64,000 nt of DNA from assembly GCF_030466625.1 (NCBI RefSeq), contig NZ_JADEVT010000010.1:1-64000 (forward strand). Reading direction: 5' to 3'. Each line of letters starts with the position of its first letter. Within the stretch, counting starts at the first letter, position 1. The notes beneath the pieces were generated by a model, which worked only from the letters and a program-made list of their open reading frames with translations, ran no database searches and was not told where the DNA came from. Made by a program: the position numbers and the translations under genes. The DNA comes from Nocardioides sp. ChNu-153 (GTDB lineage: Bacteria > Actinomycetota > Actinomycetes > Propionibacteriales > Nocardioidaceae). Positions 35,036 to 43,924 of this stretch are shown here, piece by piece.

Positions 35036-36213
35036 CGGTCCATCTCCTCGGTCCACTGGTGCCACTCGGTCACGGCGGGCAGGCGCCGCCCGCGGGCGAT
35101 GGCACGGATGAAGCCGGCCCGGGCTGGGGTCGTCACCCCGATCGCGTACCTGCCCGTGGTGCGGTGCCCTGCTGCGACCAGCTCTCGGCGGGCGCCCGGT
35201 CCCAGAGCCGCGGTGCTCGTCAGTGCCTCCCGCAGCGCGTCGACGTCGCCGCACGGCACGAGGAAGCCGTTCACCCCGTCCTGCACCACCTCAGCCGGAC
35301 CGCCCGGTCGAGAAGCGATCACGACACAGCCCGCGTCCATGCCCTCCAGGACTACCGAGCCGAAGGGTTCGGGCAGGACCGAGGTGTGGGCGAGCATGTC
35401 CATCTCCTCGAGCAAGAACCGGGGGTCGTCGACGTGGCCGTGGAACACCACACGGTCGTCGACACCGAGCTCGGCCACTGTCTCGCGCAGGACCGACTCG
35501 TAGTCGTGCTCGCCGAAGAGCGCTCCGCCGATGAGGTGGAGCCGCGTGGACGACGGCAGCGCGGCGGACGCGAAGGCGCGCACCGCCTCGAGCTGGCCCT
35601 TCCAGGGGCTGAGCCGACCCAGCACGGCGATGTTTCGAACCTGCTCGCCGACCGGACGCGCGACGCGGCGCAGGCGGGCACCGGGAGGGCAGATCAGGAC
35701 CGGAGTGCGCCCGGCGGTCAACGACGCCAGGGTCGCGCGGCTGTTCACGATGATCCCGTCGACCAGGCTCGGCAGGACGCGCGAGAAGAACGGTGCTGCC
35801 GGACCGAGGTAGTCACGGCCGACCCGGTCGTGGACGCTCCACACCAGGGGCGTGCCGGAGAACGCCGTCGCGATGCGGGCGTACACCACGGCCTTCAAGC
35901 TGCCGGCAACCACGACGTCGGGGCGGCTGCCGCGGAGCTCGCGTCGTAGCCTCACGGCGTACCGCAACAGGGCCAGCAGCGCCGCTGCCTTGGCGCGTGC
36001 ACCGGCGTCCCGCCGGGTCGCCCGCGAGGCCTCTGAGAGGGGTCGCACGTGCACGCGCACGCCGAGCCGGCGGTAGGTGTCCACCACCGGGCCGTCGGCG
36101 GCCAGGTGGACCTCGACGGTCGAGTGAGTCGGCCAGACCGATAGCGCCCGGCCCAGCGCGAGCTCGGCTCCCGAGGGAGCCGCCGAGTGGATGAGGTACG
36201 CGACGCGGGTCAC
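35032..36213 (-). CDS. glycosyltransferase family 4 protein
   Basis: A 393-residue GT-B glycosyltransferase. Features are AYLIHSAAPSGAELALGRAL at the start, DVVVAGSLKAVVYARI, then NIAVLGRLSPWKGQLEAVRAF, RLHLIGGALFGEHDYE and PEPFGSVVLEGMDAGCVV. GTG 36213 overlaps the stop of the reductase gene, and the stop overlaps the next GT4 start, so the genes are translationally coupled. Confidence 0.87.
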   Translation of the reverse strand: MTRVAYLIHSAAPSGAELALGRALSVWPTHSTVEVHLAADGPVVDTYRRLGVRVHVRPLSEASRATRRDAGARAKAAALLALLRYAVRLRRELRGSRPDVVVAGSLKAVVYARIATAFSGTPLVWSVHDRVGRDYLGPAAPFFSRVLPSLVDGIIVNSRATLASLTAGRTPVLICPPGARLRRVARPVGEQVRNIAVLGRLSPWKGQLEAVRAFASAALPSSTRLHLIGGALFGEHDYESVLRETVAELGVDDRVVFHGHVDDPRFLLEEMDMLAHTSVLPEPFGSVVLEGMDAGCVVIASRPGGPAEVVQDGVNGFLVPCGDVDALREALTSTAALGPGARRELVAAGHRTTGRYAIGVTTPARAGFIRAIARGRRLPAVTEWHQWTEEMDR

Positions 36214-37142
36214 GACATGGCCGAGAGGGAGGCCGCCCACGCGTCGGCCAGGCTCTGGTCGAGAGTCAGTTTTGGTCGCCAGCCGGTGAGGCGCGAGAGC
36301 CTGGCGTTGGAACCGGCGATCACGGACGGCTCGGCCGGGCGCAGGAGGGAGGCATCGACAGTGACCCCGTCGATGGGGACCTCTGCGATCTGGGCCAACG
36401 AGCTGAGGATCCTCGTCCCCTCGACCGCTCGCCCAGTACAGACATTGACGAGTTCACCTGGCGCGAGCCCGTCGGCGTTGAGCAGCGCGACGTAGGCGTC
36501 GGCCACGTCCCGGACGTCGGTGTAGTCCCGCTGCGAGGTCAGGTCGCCGAACGCTGGGGGTACACCAGTTCGCTGGGCCGCCTTCAGCCCGGCGATGATG
36601 TCCGGAACCAGGAACCCGGGGCCTTGACCGGGCCCGATGTGGTTGAACGGCCGCGCGACCGTGGCGGCCAGGCCGCGGCGGGCGTAGTAGAACGCCTGAT
36701 GCTCGACGGCGAGCTTGCTGACCGCATAGGGCGATGTCGGCGCCGTACGGCCCGCCTCGGTGATAGGCAGGTCCTGGGCGGAGTCGTAGACGGCCCCGGA
36801 ACTGACCACCACGACGCGAGCTGGCGAGTTGGCGGCCAACAACGGCTCGCAGACATTGGTCATCATCGCCGTGTTCGACGTCAGATAGTGCTGAGGATGG
36901 TCGAACGACGGTCCCACGGCCGAGAGGCCAGCGAGGTGCACGACGCCGGACGCGTGAATCACGGGCAACGGGTCACTGGCCAGGTCGACCGCCACATGGT
37001 CGACAAGCAAGCCAGCTATGTCGTCACCCGGTCTGGCGTCCCGGGACACCCCCACGACGCGACGCCCCGAGGCGACGAGCGATAGCACCAGGTGGCGGCC
37101 GACGAACCCGTTCACCCCGGTGACGACGACCGGCTCGGACAT
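36210..37142 (-). CDS. rmd: GDP-4-keto-6-deoxymannose reductase-like enzyme
   Basis: A 310-residue short-chain dehydrogenase-fold enzyme next to gmd. NAD(P)-binding is at VVVTGVNGFVGRHL and the catalytic Y-x-x-x-K in SPYAVSKLAVEH; the NHIGPGQGPGFLVPD block is typical of Rmd-type reductases, which make GDP-D-rhamnose. A 4-epimerising or different reductase cannot be ruled out (GDP-6-deoxy-talose or -altrose). The ATG shares one base with the gmd stop (TGATG). Confidence 0.83.
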   Translation of the reverse strand: MSEPVVVTGVNGFVGRHLVLSLVASGRRVVGVSRDARPGDDIAGLLVDHVAVDLASDPLPVIHASGVVHLAGLSAVGPSFDHPQHYLTSNTAMMTNVCEPLLAANSPARVVVVSSGAVYDSAQDLPITEAGRTAPTSPYAVSKLAVEHQAFYYARRGLAATVARPFNHIGPGQGPGFLVPDIIAGLKAAQRTGVPPAFGDLTSQRDYTDVRDVADAYVALLNADGLAPGELVNVCTGRAVEGTRILSSLAQIAEVPIDGVTVDASLLRPAEPSVIAGSNARLSRLTGWRPKLTLDQSLADAWAASLSAMS

Positions 37143-38137
37143 CAGGCGTTCGGGTCCGTCACCTTGAGGTCGTGCTGGACCATCCGGTGCACCAGGCCGG
37201 CGAAGTCCACGTCGCGCTTCCAGCCCAGCACGCGCTCGGCCTTCGCGGGGTCGCCGAGCAGGATGTCCACCTCCGCGGGCCGCATGAACTGCGGGTCCTG
37301 CTTGACGTAGGGCCGCCAGTCGTCGATGCCGATCTCGGCGAACGCCAGTGCCAGGAACTCCTCGATCGAGTGTGTCTCGCCGGTGGCCAGCACGAAATCG
37401 TCGGGCTCGTCGTGCTGCAGCATCTGCCACATCCCGCGGACGTAGTCGCCGGCGTAGCCCCAGTCGCGCTTGGGCCACAGGTCGCCGAGCACGATGTGGG
37501 GCTGCAAGCCGTGGTGGATGCGGGCCACGGCATCACTGATCTTGCGGGTGACGAACTCGAGACCACGACGCTCGCCCTCGTGGTTGAAGAGGATTCCCGT
37601 GGAGACGAACATGCCGTAGGACTCGCGGTAGTTCTTGGCGATCCAGTGGGCGTAGAGCTTCGCCACGCCGTACGGGCTGCGGGGGTGGAAGAGAGAGTCC
37701 TCGTTGTAGCCGGCTCCGGGCCGGTTGTAGTCGAGGCCGCCGAACATCTCGGAGGTCGACGCCTGGTAGAAGCGCACCTCGTCGGCGCGCCCGGAGGAAC
37801 GGATCGCCTCCAGCAGGTTGAGCACGCCCTTGCCCGTGATGTCGGCAGTCAGCTGCGGGTTGCGGAAGGAGTAGCCGACGTGGCTGATGGCCCCCAGGTT
37901 GTAGACCTCGTCAGCCTCCGAGGTGCGGACGGCGGCGAGCAGTGACGTGGGGTCGGTGAGGTCTGCCTCGACCAGGTTCACGAAGGGGAACTCCGCCACG
38001 AAGGCCTCGCGGCGGGCGTTCCGCTGCCCGCGGATGAGTCCGTAGATCTCGTACCCCTTGGCGTTCAGGAGCTCCGAGAGGTGCTGCCCGTCCTGTCCGG
38101 TGATGCCGGTGATGAGGGCGCGCTTGGGGCTGGTCAC
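37142..38137 (-). CDS. gmd: GDP-mannose 4,6-dehydratase
   Basis: A 331-residue NADP-dependent dehydratase giving GDP-4-keto-6-deoxymannose, precursor of GDP-fucose, GDP-rhamnose and related sugars. It has ALITGITGQDGQHL, the STSEMFG segment with the catalytic Thr/Ser and Glu, Y-x-x-x-K in SPYGVAKLYAHW, ILFNHEGERRGLEFVTRKI and DWGYAGDYVRGMW, all diagnostic. GTG 38137 overlaps the stop of the upstream GT4. Confidence 0.96.
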   Translation of the reverse strand: MTSPKRALITGITGQDGQHLSELLNAKGYEIYGLIRGQRNARREAFVAEFPFVNLVEADLTDPTSLLAAVRTSEADEVYNLGAISHVGYSFRNPQLTADITGKGVLNLLEAIRSSGRADEVRFYQASTSEMFGGLDYNRPGAGYNEDSLFHPRSPYGVAKLYAHWIAKNYRESYGMFVSTGILFNHEGERRGLEFVTRKISDAVARIHHGLQPHIVLGDLWPKRDWGYAGDYVRGMWQMLQHDEPDDFVLATGETHSIEEFLALAFAEIGIDDWRPYVKQDPQFMRPAEVDILLGDPAKAERVLGWKRDVDFAGLVHRMVQHDLKVTDPNA

Positions 38138-39285
38138 TGTTCCTCCTGCTGGAGCTGCGGGTCGATGAGGGAGGCGACCTCGTCGCGCAGACGCGCGACG
38201 AACGCACTCTCGGTGAAGCGGCTGGCGTGCGCCGAGACGGCGCGCTCGTCCCAGACCGAGTCGAGGAGTCGGCGGACGCCGCCCGCGATCGAACCAGGGG
38301 TGGGGGAGTCGAAGAAGACCGACGTGACGCCGTCCTCCATCGTGTCGAGAAACCCCCCAGCCGCGAGCACGACGCTGGGCTTGCCGAACAGGGCCGCCTC
38401 GAGCGGGGTCAGGCCGTAGTCCTCGTGACTCGCAGCGACGAGTCCACGAGAACGCTCGTAGACGGTGCGCATCTGGCCGTCGGTGAGGTCGCGGAGGAAG
38501 GTGACGTTGTCCGGCGCATCTCGGCGGAGGGCGTCCCACTCCGGTCCCCGGCCGACGACGACGAGCCGGTGGTCCGGCAGCTGCACGAAGGCGCGGGTCA
38601 CCTTGTCGACGTTCTTGTACGGCAGCAGTCGCGACACGCACAGCAGGTAGCCGCCGTCTCGCACCACGGGCTCGTCGAGCGGTTCTGCCGCCACCGCCCG
38701 CAGGCGGTCGCTCAGCGGTGCCGGCAGGATGGCCGACTCGATGTCGTACGTGGCGCGGATGCGCTCCTGCACGATGGTCGAGATCGCCAGGTAGCGGTCG
38801 GCTCGTGAGGCCGCCCGTCGGTCCCAGCGGCGCAGCGGCCCGCTGAGCGCCTTGAGCCCGGCTCGTTGCAGGCGGCCGGCGTTGCCAGAGAGGTACACGT
38901 CGGGTTGGTAGAGCCATCGCGCCGGGGAGTAGCAGTAGACGAGCGTCTTGTGGCTGCCGCCGAACCCGTGCGCCCACCCGCTGCTGCTGGCGATGACGAC
39001 GTCGGCATTGACGGAGATCGACGAGGCTGCGGCGGGGAGGAGCGGGAGCGCCTTGCGGTGGTCCTTCCGCAGCGGTCCGACCCGGTTCAGGCGCGACGGG
39101 CGTACGTCGAGGTCACGGAACTCCGGGAAGGTGCCGTCCGCGTCGTACAGCGTCGTGTAGATGGGCGCGTCGGGGAAGCCCTTCGCGAGGGCAAGGACGA
39201 CGCGCTCCGCGCCGCCGCGCTGGGTCAGGTAGTCGTGCGCGATCGCGATGCGAGGGGCGCTGCTGCCCGCGCCCTGTGTCCTCAT
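38134..39285 (-). CDS. glycosyltransferase family 4 protein
   Basis: A 383-residue GT-B glycosyltransferase, first gene of the minus-strand operon. It starts RIAIAHDYLTQRGGAERVVLALA, a pattern found in mannosyl- and rhamnosyltransferases of the WbaZ/MtfA type, and carries YCYSPARWLYQPDVYLS and YLLCVSRLLPYKNVDKVTRAF. ATG 39285 is preferred to the upstream ATG/GTGs because the conserved strand begins just after it. A TAGGGT -10 (39336-39341) lies about 50 bases upstream. Confidence 0.86.
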   Translation of the reverse strand: MRTQGAGSSAPRIAIAHDYLTQRGGAERVVLALAKGFPDAPIYTTLYDADGTFPEFRDLDVRPSRLNRVGPLRKDHRKALPLLPAAASSISVNADVVIASSSGWAHGFGGSHKTLVYCYSPARWLYQPDVYLSGNAGRLQRAGLKALSGPLRRWDRRAASRADRYLAISTIVQERIRATYDIESAILPAPLSDRLRAVAAEPLDEPVVRDGGYLLCVSRLLPYKNVDKVTRAFVQLPDHRLVVVGRGPEWDALRRDAPDNVTFLRDLTDGQMRTVYERSRGLVAASHEDYGLTPLEAALFGKPSVVLAAGGFLDTMEDGVTSVFFDSPTPGSIAGGVRRLLDSVWDERAVSAHASRFTESAFVARLRDEVASLIDPQLQQEEQ

Positions 39286-39335
39286 CGCGTTCGTCCACCC
39301 CGTTCTCCGGCCATCTGTGGTTGCGGCTCCCGATG

Positions 39336-39363
39336 ACCCTAGACGGGCGCGGGGGCCGTTGTC
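39336..39363 (-). promoter_or_regulatory. promoter of the GT4-gmd-rmd-GT4-GT4 operon
   Basis: TAGGGT (39341 down to 39336) with GACAAC (39363 down to 39358) 16 bases upstream on the minus strand, giving a ~45-base leader before ATG 39285. Confidence 0.45.
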
Positions 39364-39426
39364 GCAGGATCCCGTCAAGGTCGGCGCGGGTTCCGTCACA
39401 CGCCCGGTGCGTTCGGGAACCGGGGC

Positions 39427-39813
39427 TCAGGTCGAGAGCCCGTTGCCCCCACGAGCCTGGGAGGCCAGCAGGTCGCGGATCTCCGTGAGCAGGGCGACGT
39501 CCTCCGGCGTACCGGGCTCGCCCTCCGGGTCGGGGAAGAACCGCTCCTTCGCCTTCGTGTAGGGAAGCACGACGCCGAAGTAGACGACGGCGGAGACGAT
39601 GAGGAACGAGATGACGGCGGTCAGCCAGGCGCCGACCGAGACGCCTCCCGGCTGGTAGGTGGAGAAGTCGGGCTGCCCGCCCACCTTGCCGATCAGGTCC
39701 ATCAAGATCGCCACGGTGGCGGTCACGACCGTCGTGAACGCAGCGCCCACGACGAAGGCCACTGCCAGCTCGATCAGGTTGCCGCGCAGGATGAATGCCT
39801 TGAATCCGCTCAC
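39427..39813 (-). CDS. mscL: large-conductance mechanosensitive channel
   Basis: A 128-residue MscL that opens under membrane tension to release solutes. The N-terminal amphipathic segment FKAFILRGNLIELAVAFVVGAAFTTVV is the conserved pore region; a second helix (WLTAVISFLIVSAVVYFGVVLP) and a charged C-terminal bundle follow. A GAGGAG ribosome-binding site precedes ATG 39813. Adjacent to a SAF-domain gene and FmdB, as in other actinobacteria. Confidence 0.96.
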   Translation of the reverse strand: MSGFKAFILRGNLIELAVAFVVGAAFTTVVTATVAILMDLIGKVGGQPDFSTYQPGGVSVGAWLTAVISFLIVSAVVYFGVVLPYTKAKERFFPDPEGEPGTPEDVALLTEIRDLLASQARGGNGLST

Positions 39814-39851
39814 CGGTTGCTCCTCGTCCCGAGGCCCCGCAGGTCGCGGGG

Positions 39852-40526
39852 CTACCGGGCGGCCACGCTAGACCGGAAGGCGATGGTCAGGAAGTCCTGC
39901 GCGCCGGCGCGGGCGATGTCGAGCGCGTCACCCGGGTCGGCGGCGAAGACGACCAGTCGACCGCTGACCAGCTCTCCACCGGGATCGTCGACGGGCTGCG
40001 GGAGGGCGGAGACGCGGACGTTGCGGGCAACGGTGGTCGTCGTGCCGTCCTCAGCGGCCGTGGCGACGAGGTCGACGACGTCCCCGACCCGCAGCAGCGC
40101 GGCCATCGCAGGGTCGGGGAGACGGACGGGCACCGCCACCTCGCCGGACCCGGTCGCGAAGGTCGTCGCCGAGGAAAGGCGGGTCTCGGTGACGGCCTCG
40201 CCCTCCCCGATCGGACTCGCCGTCGCGCGACCGACGAGGTCGTCCAGGGCCGGGCTGGAGGGTGGCGCGGCCTCGACCGGGAGCGTCACGGTCGTCAGGT
40301 CCGCCGCGGTCAGCGAGACGCCGGCCGCGACCGGACGGGCCGCGACGACCACCTGCGTGGTGGGTCGGCCTGGGGCCGCGAACGCCTGCACGCAGGCGAG
40401 GACGGCGACCCCGAGGAGCATCGCGCCCAGTGCGCGACGGTGGCGGGCGAAGACGCGGCGCGGGCCGCGCGTCAGGGTCGCGCCGCGCGAGCGCGCGGCC
40501 GTCGTCGGTGGGGTGGCGAGAGGCAT
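39852..40526 (-). CDS. SAF-domain membrane protein (CpaB/RcpC-like)
   Basis: A 224-residue protein with one N-terminal transmembrane helix (LGAMLLGVAVLACVQAFAA) after a basic stretch, then a SAF domain (VVVAARPVAAGVSLTAADLTTVTLP) as in Flp-pilus assembly protein CpaB/RcpC and FlgA. No other pilus genes are near, so the role is unclear; actinobacteria keep such a gene between mscL and fmdB. TAGCGT lies 6 bases before ATG 40526 (leaderless). Confidence 0.8.
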   Translation of the reverse strand: MPLATPPTTAARSRGATLTRGPRRVFARHRRALGAMLLGVAVLACVQAFAAPGRPTTQVVVAARPVAAGVSLTAADLTTVTLPVEAAPPSSPALDDLVGRATASPIGEGEAVTETRLSSATTFATGSGEVAVPVRLPDPAMAALLRVGDVVDLVATAAEDGTTTTVARNVRVSALPQPVDDPGGELVSGRLVVFAADPGDALDIARAGAQDFLTIAFRSSVAAR

Positions 40527-40575
40527 GCGACGACGCTAGGCCGGATCGAGGCGCGGCGTCGGCGGGCTTCCACAG

Positions 40576-40688
40576 GTGGTTTCGAGGGCCGCTGGCGCGG
40601 CCACCTCGATCACCGGGTGCTGGCGCGGCCACCTCAACCACCGCGTGTCGGCGCGGCCAGCTCAACCGGATGCTGGCGCGGCCGCGCC
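40576..40688 (-). repeat. interspersed repeat array (SAF-fmdB gap)
   Basis: Three to four units, read on the minus strand as CCGGTGGTTGAGGTGGCCGCGCCAGC-like sequence; the unit nearest 40576 closes with GGCCCTCGAAACCAC. Same family and architecture as at 22223, 26771 and 59101. The 3' part adjoins the fmdB stop. Confidence 0.8.
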
Positions 40689-40704
40689 GGACGACCGCCC
40701 AGGA

Positions 40705-41028
40705 TCAGGCGGAGGTGCTGGCGGCGCTAGAGCTGCTGGGCGTCTTCTTCTCGGTCGAGGTCGACGTGCTCGACGACTTGTCGCCCGACGACGAGGAGCC
40801 GGCGTCGCTCGAGGACTTGGTCGTCGACGAGGTGTCCGAGCTCGAGGCACCCGTGCGGCTGTCGGTGCGGTAGAAGCCCGACCCCTTGAAGACGACGCCG
40901 ACGGCGTTGAACAGCTTCCGCAGCCGGCCGTGGCACTCCGGGCACTCGGTCAGGGCGTCGTCGCTGAAGCTCTGGACCTGCTCGAAGGCGTGACCGCACT
41001 CGGTGCAGGCGTACTGGTACGTGGGCAC
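40705..41028 (-). CDS. FmdB family zinc-ribbon protein
   Basis: A 107-residue protein with an N-terminal zinc ribbon (VPTYQYACTECGHAFE then LTECPECHGRL; four cysteines in C-x-x-C pairs) typical of the FmdB/putative regulatory family. The last ~50 residues are a Ser/Thr/Asp low-complexity tail. Function is unknown in general. GTG 41028 is preceded by GGAGG, and a perfect TACAAT -10 lies at 41098-41103 (minus strand), giving a ~65-base leader. Confidence 0.88.
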   Translation of the reverse strand: MPTYQYACTECGHAFEQVQSFSDDALTECPECHGRLRKLFNAVGVVFKGSGFYRTDSRTGASSSDTSSTTKSSSDAGSSSSGDKSSSTSTSTEKKTPSSSSAASTSA

Positions 41029-41182
41029 GTGGACCTCCGGAGACGTGTGCTGGCCGAGAGACTGGCACTCGGCGGGCTCGACTGCCAATTGTAGGTCGTG
41101 TCACCGGTAGTGCTTCATCCGGCCAAGCGGTGGATCGTGCTCACTGAACGGCCCATCCCCCCACCCTCCGTACGCTGACCCG

Positions 41183-41383
41183 ATGACCTGGGTACGCCGC
41201 AGCTGCGTGCTGGCGTTCCTCGTCGGTGCGACGGCCTGGATGCTGTCGTCCATCACGAACGACCACCAGCCGGTGAAGATCCTCGTCGCGTTCAGCGACA
41301 CCCACGGGATCGTCGCGAGCGACGTGCCGCGGCTGCTGGCGTGGGCGGTGCTCGTCGGGCTCGGCGTGCGCGCCCTGCGCTGA
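41183..41383 (+). CDS. small membrane protein (66 aa)
   Basis: A 66-residue protein with two hydrophobic helices (SCVLAFLVGATAWMLSS and LLAWAVLVGLGVRAL) flanking a short polar loop with DTHG. TACGCT ends 6 bases before ATG 41183, so the mRNA is probably leaderless, which supports this start. No family recognised. It is followed by a hairpin and converges on the secreted-protein gene at 41463. Confidence 0.6.
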   Translation: MTWVRRSCVLAFLVGATAWMLSSITNDHQPVKILVAFSDTHGIVASDVPRLLAWAVLVGLGVRALR

Positions 41384-41407
41384 GACCGCCGAGGGGGTGG
41401 AACCGCA

Positions 41408-41438
41408 CGACCCCGCCACGCAGGGCGTGACGGGGTCG
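41408..41438. terminator. terminator between convergent genes
   Basis: CGACCCCGCCACGC pairs with GCGTGACGGGGTCG (one mismatch) around an AGG loop, just after the 66-codon gene. Confidence 0.7.
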
Positions 41439-41462
41439 CAGTGCGGGCGGAGCCCGCCGGTC

Positions 41463-41978
41463 TCAGTTGACGGTGGCGCAGACGGCCTGCACGACGAGGT
41501 CGTCGGCGACGTCGGAGGGGTTGGAGGCGTAGGCGGAGACGCTGGAGCCGTCCGGGTTGACGAGGAACTGCACGGCCTCGTCGCTGGTCGACCAGTAGGC
41601 GGCGCCGCTGAGCGCGGCGGTGCCCTCGGGGCAGTAGACCTCGCCGTACGCGTCGGACTCGAGCGCGCCGACGCTGACGAGCTCCTCCACGACCTCGTAG
41701 CCGTTGACGCCGATGAACGTCTTCTTGGTCGCGCCGTTGATCTGCGCTCCGAAGATGCTGGCGCGACCGAGGTCGGCGCCGGAGAGCGAGCCGTTCTTGA
41801 CGTCCTTCGTCGTGATGGTCTCGTCGGCGATCTGCGCGCCGGTGATGAGCGTGGCGGCGAAGGCGCCGGTCGTGGCGCTGGCCGCGATCACGGCGGTGCA
41901 GACGAGGGCGGCGGGAGCGAGGCGACGGGCGGTCGACGTGGCTCGGGGGGCGGTGGAACGGCGGGAGAGCAGGGTCAT
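41463..41978 (-). CDS. secreted protein with QI-x-D/SLSGADL motif
   Basis: A 171-residue exported protein: a twin-basic N-terminus and hydrophobic signal segment (APAALVCTAVIAASATTGAFA) up to about residue 42, then LITGAQIADETITTKDVKNG followed by SLSGADLG, a motif that many actinobacterial surface proteins repeat as I-x-D-x-S/T-I-T-x-x-D-V/I-x-N-x-S-L-x-G-x-D. The C-terminal ~100 residues are a small beta-rich domain with two cysteines. Function unknown, probably cell-envelope. ATG 41978 is preferred over the longer frame because the signal peptide starts soon after it. Confidence 0.72.
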   Translation of the reverse strand: MTLLSRRSTAPRATSTARRLAPAALVCTAVIAASATTGAFAATLITGAQIADETITTKDVKNGSLSGADLGRASIFGAQINGATKKTFIGVNGYEVVEELVSVGALESDAYGEVYCPEGTAALSGAAYWSTSDEAVQFLVNPDGSSVSAYASNPSDVADDLVVQAVCATVN

Positions 41979-42207
41979 GAGCGGAACGTACGGCGGCCGC
42001 TCGGGCGGCGCTCGCGGACGCCGGAACACGGCTCCGTGGGCTAGACCTGTGGTCGTGAGAACAGGCGGCGCGGAAGTGAACCCCGTTCTACTCAAGCGTC
42101 TCTAGGTTGACTCCTCAACAATCGCGCAAGCCGGCCGATGAGGGCCCTGCAACGTGGGACTGTCGGATGTCCGGATCGGGCCGGACGAGGTGAGGGGAGG
42201 CAGGGCG

Positions 42208-43881
42208 ATGACGACGCAGACGTCCGTCGCCCCCCTGACGACGCCCGTGTGGCAGGCCCGTCGACCGCGACGCCTGTCGGGGCCCGCCGGCGCGGTCGAC
42301 GCTGTCGCCTGGCTGCTCGCCGCCGTCGTCACGATCGGCACCGCCGTCGGGCGCGGCATCGTCGGCTCCGACGTGTACGGCGTGAACCCGGTGTGGTCCT
42401 CCGTCGGCGTCGGCACCGCCGCGTTCGTGCTCGCCCCCCGCTGGGGCAAGGTGCTCGTGGGCCTCGCGCTGCCGGCGTACATGGTCGTCAGTGCCGCCCT
42501 CGTGGGGTCGCCGCTCGAGGCCGCCGTGATCGTGGCGGTCGGCGGGACCGCGGCGTCGGCGGCCGCCGCCCTCGTGCTCGTGCGCTCCGGGGTGCGCTCG
42601 ATCGACTCGATGGGCGCGTTCGGCTTCCTCGCCCTCGCCGCCGCCCTGGGGGCCGCCTGCGTCGGGGTGGGCGGGCTGCTGCTGAGCGGCGCCGAGGGGG
42701 CCGACGGGCCCACCGCCGGGGTTGCGGCCCTGGCCAACGCGACGGCGATCCTCGTGTGGTGCCCGGTGCTGCTCCAGCGGCCGCAGCGCACCTACGACCG
42801 CTACTCGGCCCGCGAGCTCGCGCTGCAGGTCGCCACGATGCTGGCGCTCTGCGCGCTCCTCGTGCTCGTCGGCGGGTTCGTCACGGCGGTCGCGAGCACC
42901 GCGGTGTTCGTCGCCCTCAGCTGGGCCGGCCTCCAGTTCGGCGTGCGGGTCACGGCCATCGAGCTCGTCGTGCTCTCCGCGATCGGCGTGCTCGTGTGGC
43001 TCGTGGGCGCCCCCCTCCACGTGCCGATGACCGGCATCCACGAGGGGCCGCTCGCGAACGTGGAGCGGTCGTGGTCGATCGGCGTCTTCGTCGGTACGGC
43101 GGCCCTGTGGGCCCTGCCGCTGGCCATCGTGGGCGACCAGCGCCGCGACGCCGAGCGGCGCGTCGTACGGGAGCTGCGGGCCATGGAGGTCGCCCGCGCC
43201 CGGTTCGTCGCCACCGCCAGCCACGAGCTGCGGACCCCCGTCACCAACGCCCTCGGGCGTCTCGACCTCCTGCAGGAGGGCGTCTTCGGGCCGCTGACCG
43301 ACGAGCAGCAGGGCGTGGTCGAGACCACCGCTCGCAACGTCGAGCGTCTCGCCGACCTGGTCGAGAGCCTCGTGCTGCTCACCCAGGTCGACGGGCCCGC
43401 GACCTGCCCGCCGCGTGCGGTGCGGCTCGACGAGGTCGTGCGTCACTGCGTGACCGTCGAGCGCGAGCGCGCCGGCGCGTCCTGCGCCGGCCTGAGCATC
43501 GACGTGCGGCTCGGGGAGGTCGTCGTCACCGGCGACGAGGCCCTCCTCACCAGCGCCGTGCGCCACCTCGTGCGCAACGCCCTGACGTTCGGCGAGCACC
43601 GCGTGTGCGTCCAGGTCGGCCGCGTGCGGGGCACCGACGGCGCGTTCGAGGCGGTCGTCACCGTCGAGAACGACGGCGTCCCCATCCTCGGGCAGGAGCG
43701 CGACTCGCTCTTCGAGAGCTTCTACCGCGGCGGGTACGCCGAGAAGTGGGCCATCCAGGGCAGCGGCGTCGGCCTGGCCATCGTGCGCGCCGCCGCCGAG
43801 CGCCACGGCGGCAGCGCCCGCGTCGTCTCCGCCGAGGGCGACGGCGCGAAGTTCGAGATCCGCGTGCCCTGCGGCGGGTGA
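42208..43881 (+). CDS. membrane sensor histidine kinase (orphan, MASE1-like input)
   Basis: A 557-residue sensor kinase. The first ~300 residues contain about eight to ten transmembrane helices resembling a MASE1-like integral membrane input domain. Then come HisKA with the H-box SHELRTPVTN (His339), and HATPase_c with the N-box HLVRNAL and the G-box GSGVGLAIVRAA. The phosphoacceptor and ATP-site residues look intact. No response-regulator gene lies next to it, so the partner is encoded elsewhere. ATG 42208 follows GGAGG. Confidence 0.88.
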   Translation: MTTQTSVAPLTTPVWQARRPRRLSGPAGAVDAVAWLLAAVVTIGTAVGRGIVGSDVYGVNPVWSSVGVGTAAFVLAPRWGKVLVGLALPAYMVVSAALVGSPLEAAVIVAVGGTAASAAAALVLVRSGVRSIDSMGAFGFLALAAALGAACVGVGGLLLSGAEGADGPTAGVAALANATAILVWCPVLLQRPQRTYDRYSARELALQVATMLALCALLVLVGGFVTAVASTAVFVALSWAGLQFGVRVTAIELVVLSAIGVLVWLVGAPLHVPMTGIHEGPLANVERSWSIGVFVGTAALWALPLAIVGDQRRDAERRVVRELRAMEVARARFVATASHELRTPVTNALGRLDLLQEGVFGPLTDEQQGVVETTARNVERLADLVESLVLLTQVDGPATCPPRAVRLDEVVRHCVTVERERAGASCAGLSIDVRLGEVVVTGDEALLTSAVRHLVRNALTFGEHRVCVQVGRVRGTDGAFEAVVTVENDGVPILGQERDSLFESFYRGGYAEKWAIQGSGVGLAIVRAAAERHGGSARVVSAEGDGAKFEIRVPCGG

Positions 43882-43924
43882 CGTCGCCCGACGTGGGGCT
43901 GACCGACGTCACTAGGCTCGGCTC

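Noticed and set aside
41408..41438. Riboswitch-like structure
   Set aside because: A simple hairpin between convergent genes; no conserved riboswitch core.
42208..43881. Two-component pair with an adjacent regulator
   Set aside because: The neighbouring genes are a secreted protein and a DMP19-like protein; no receiver domain found.
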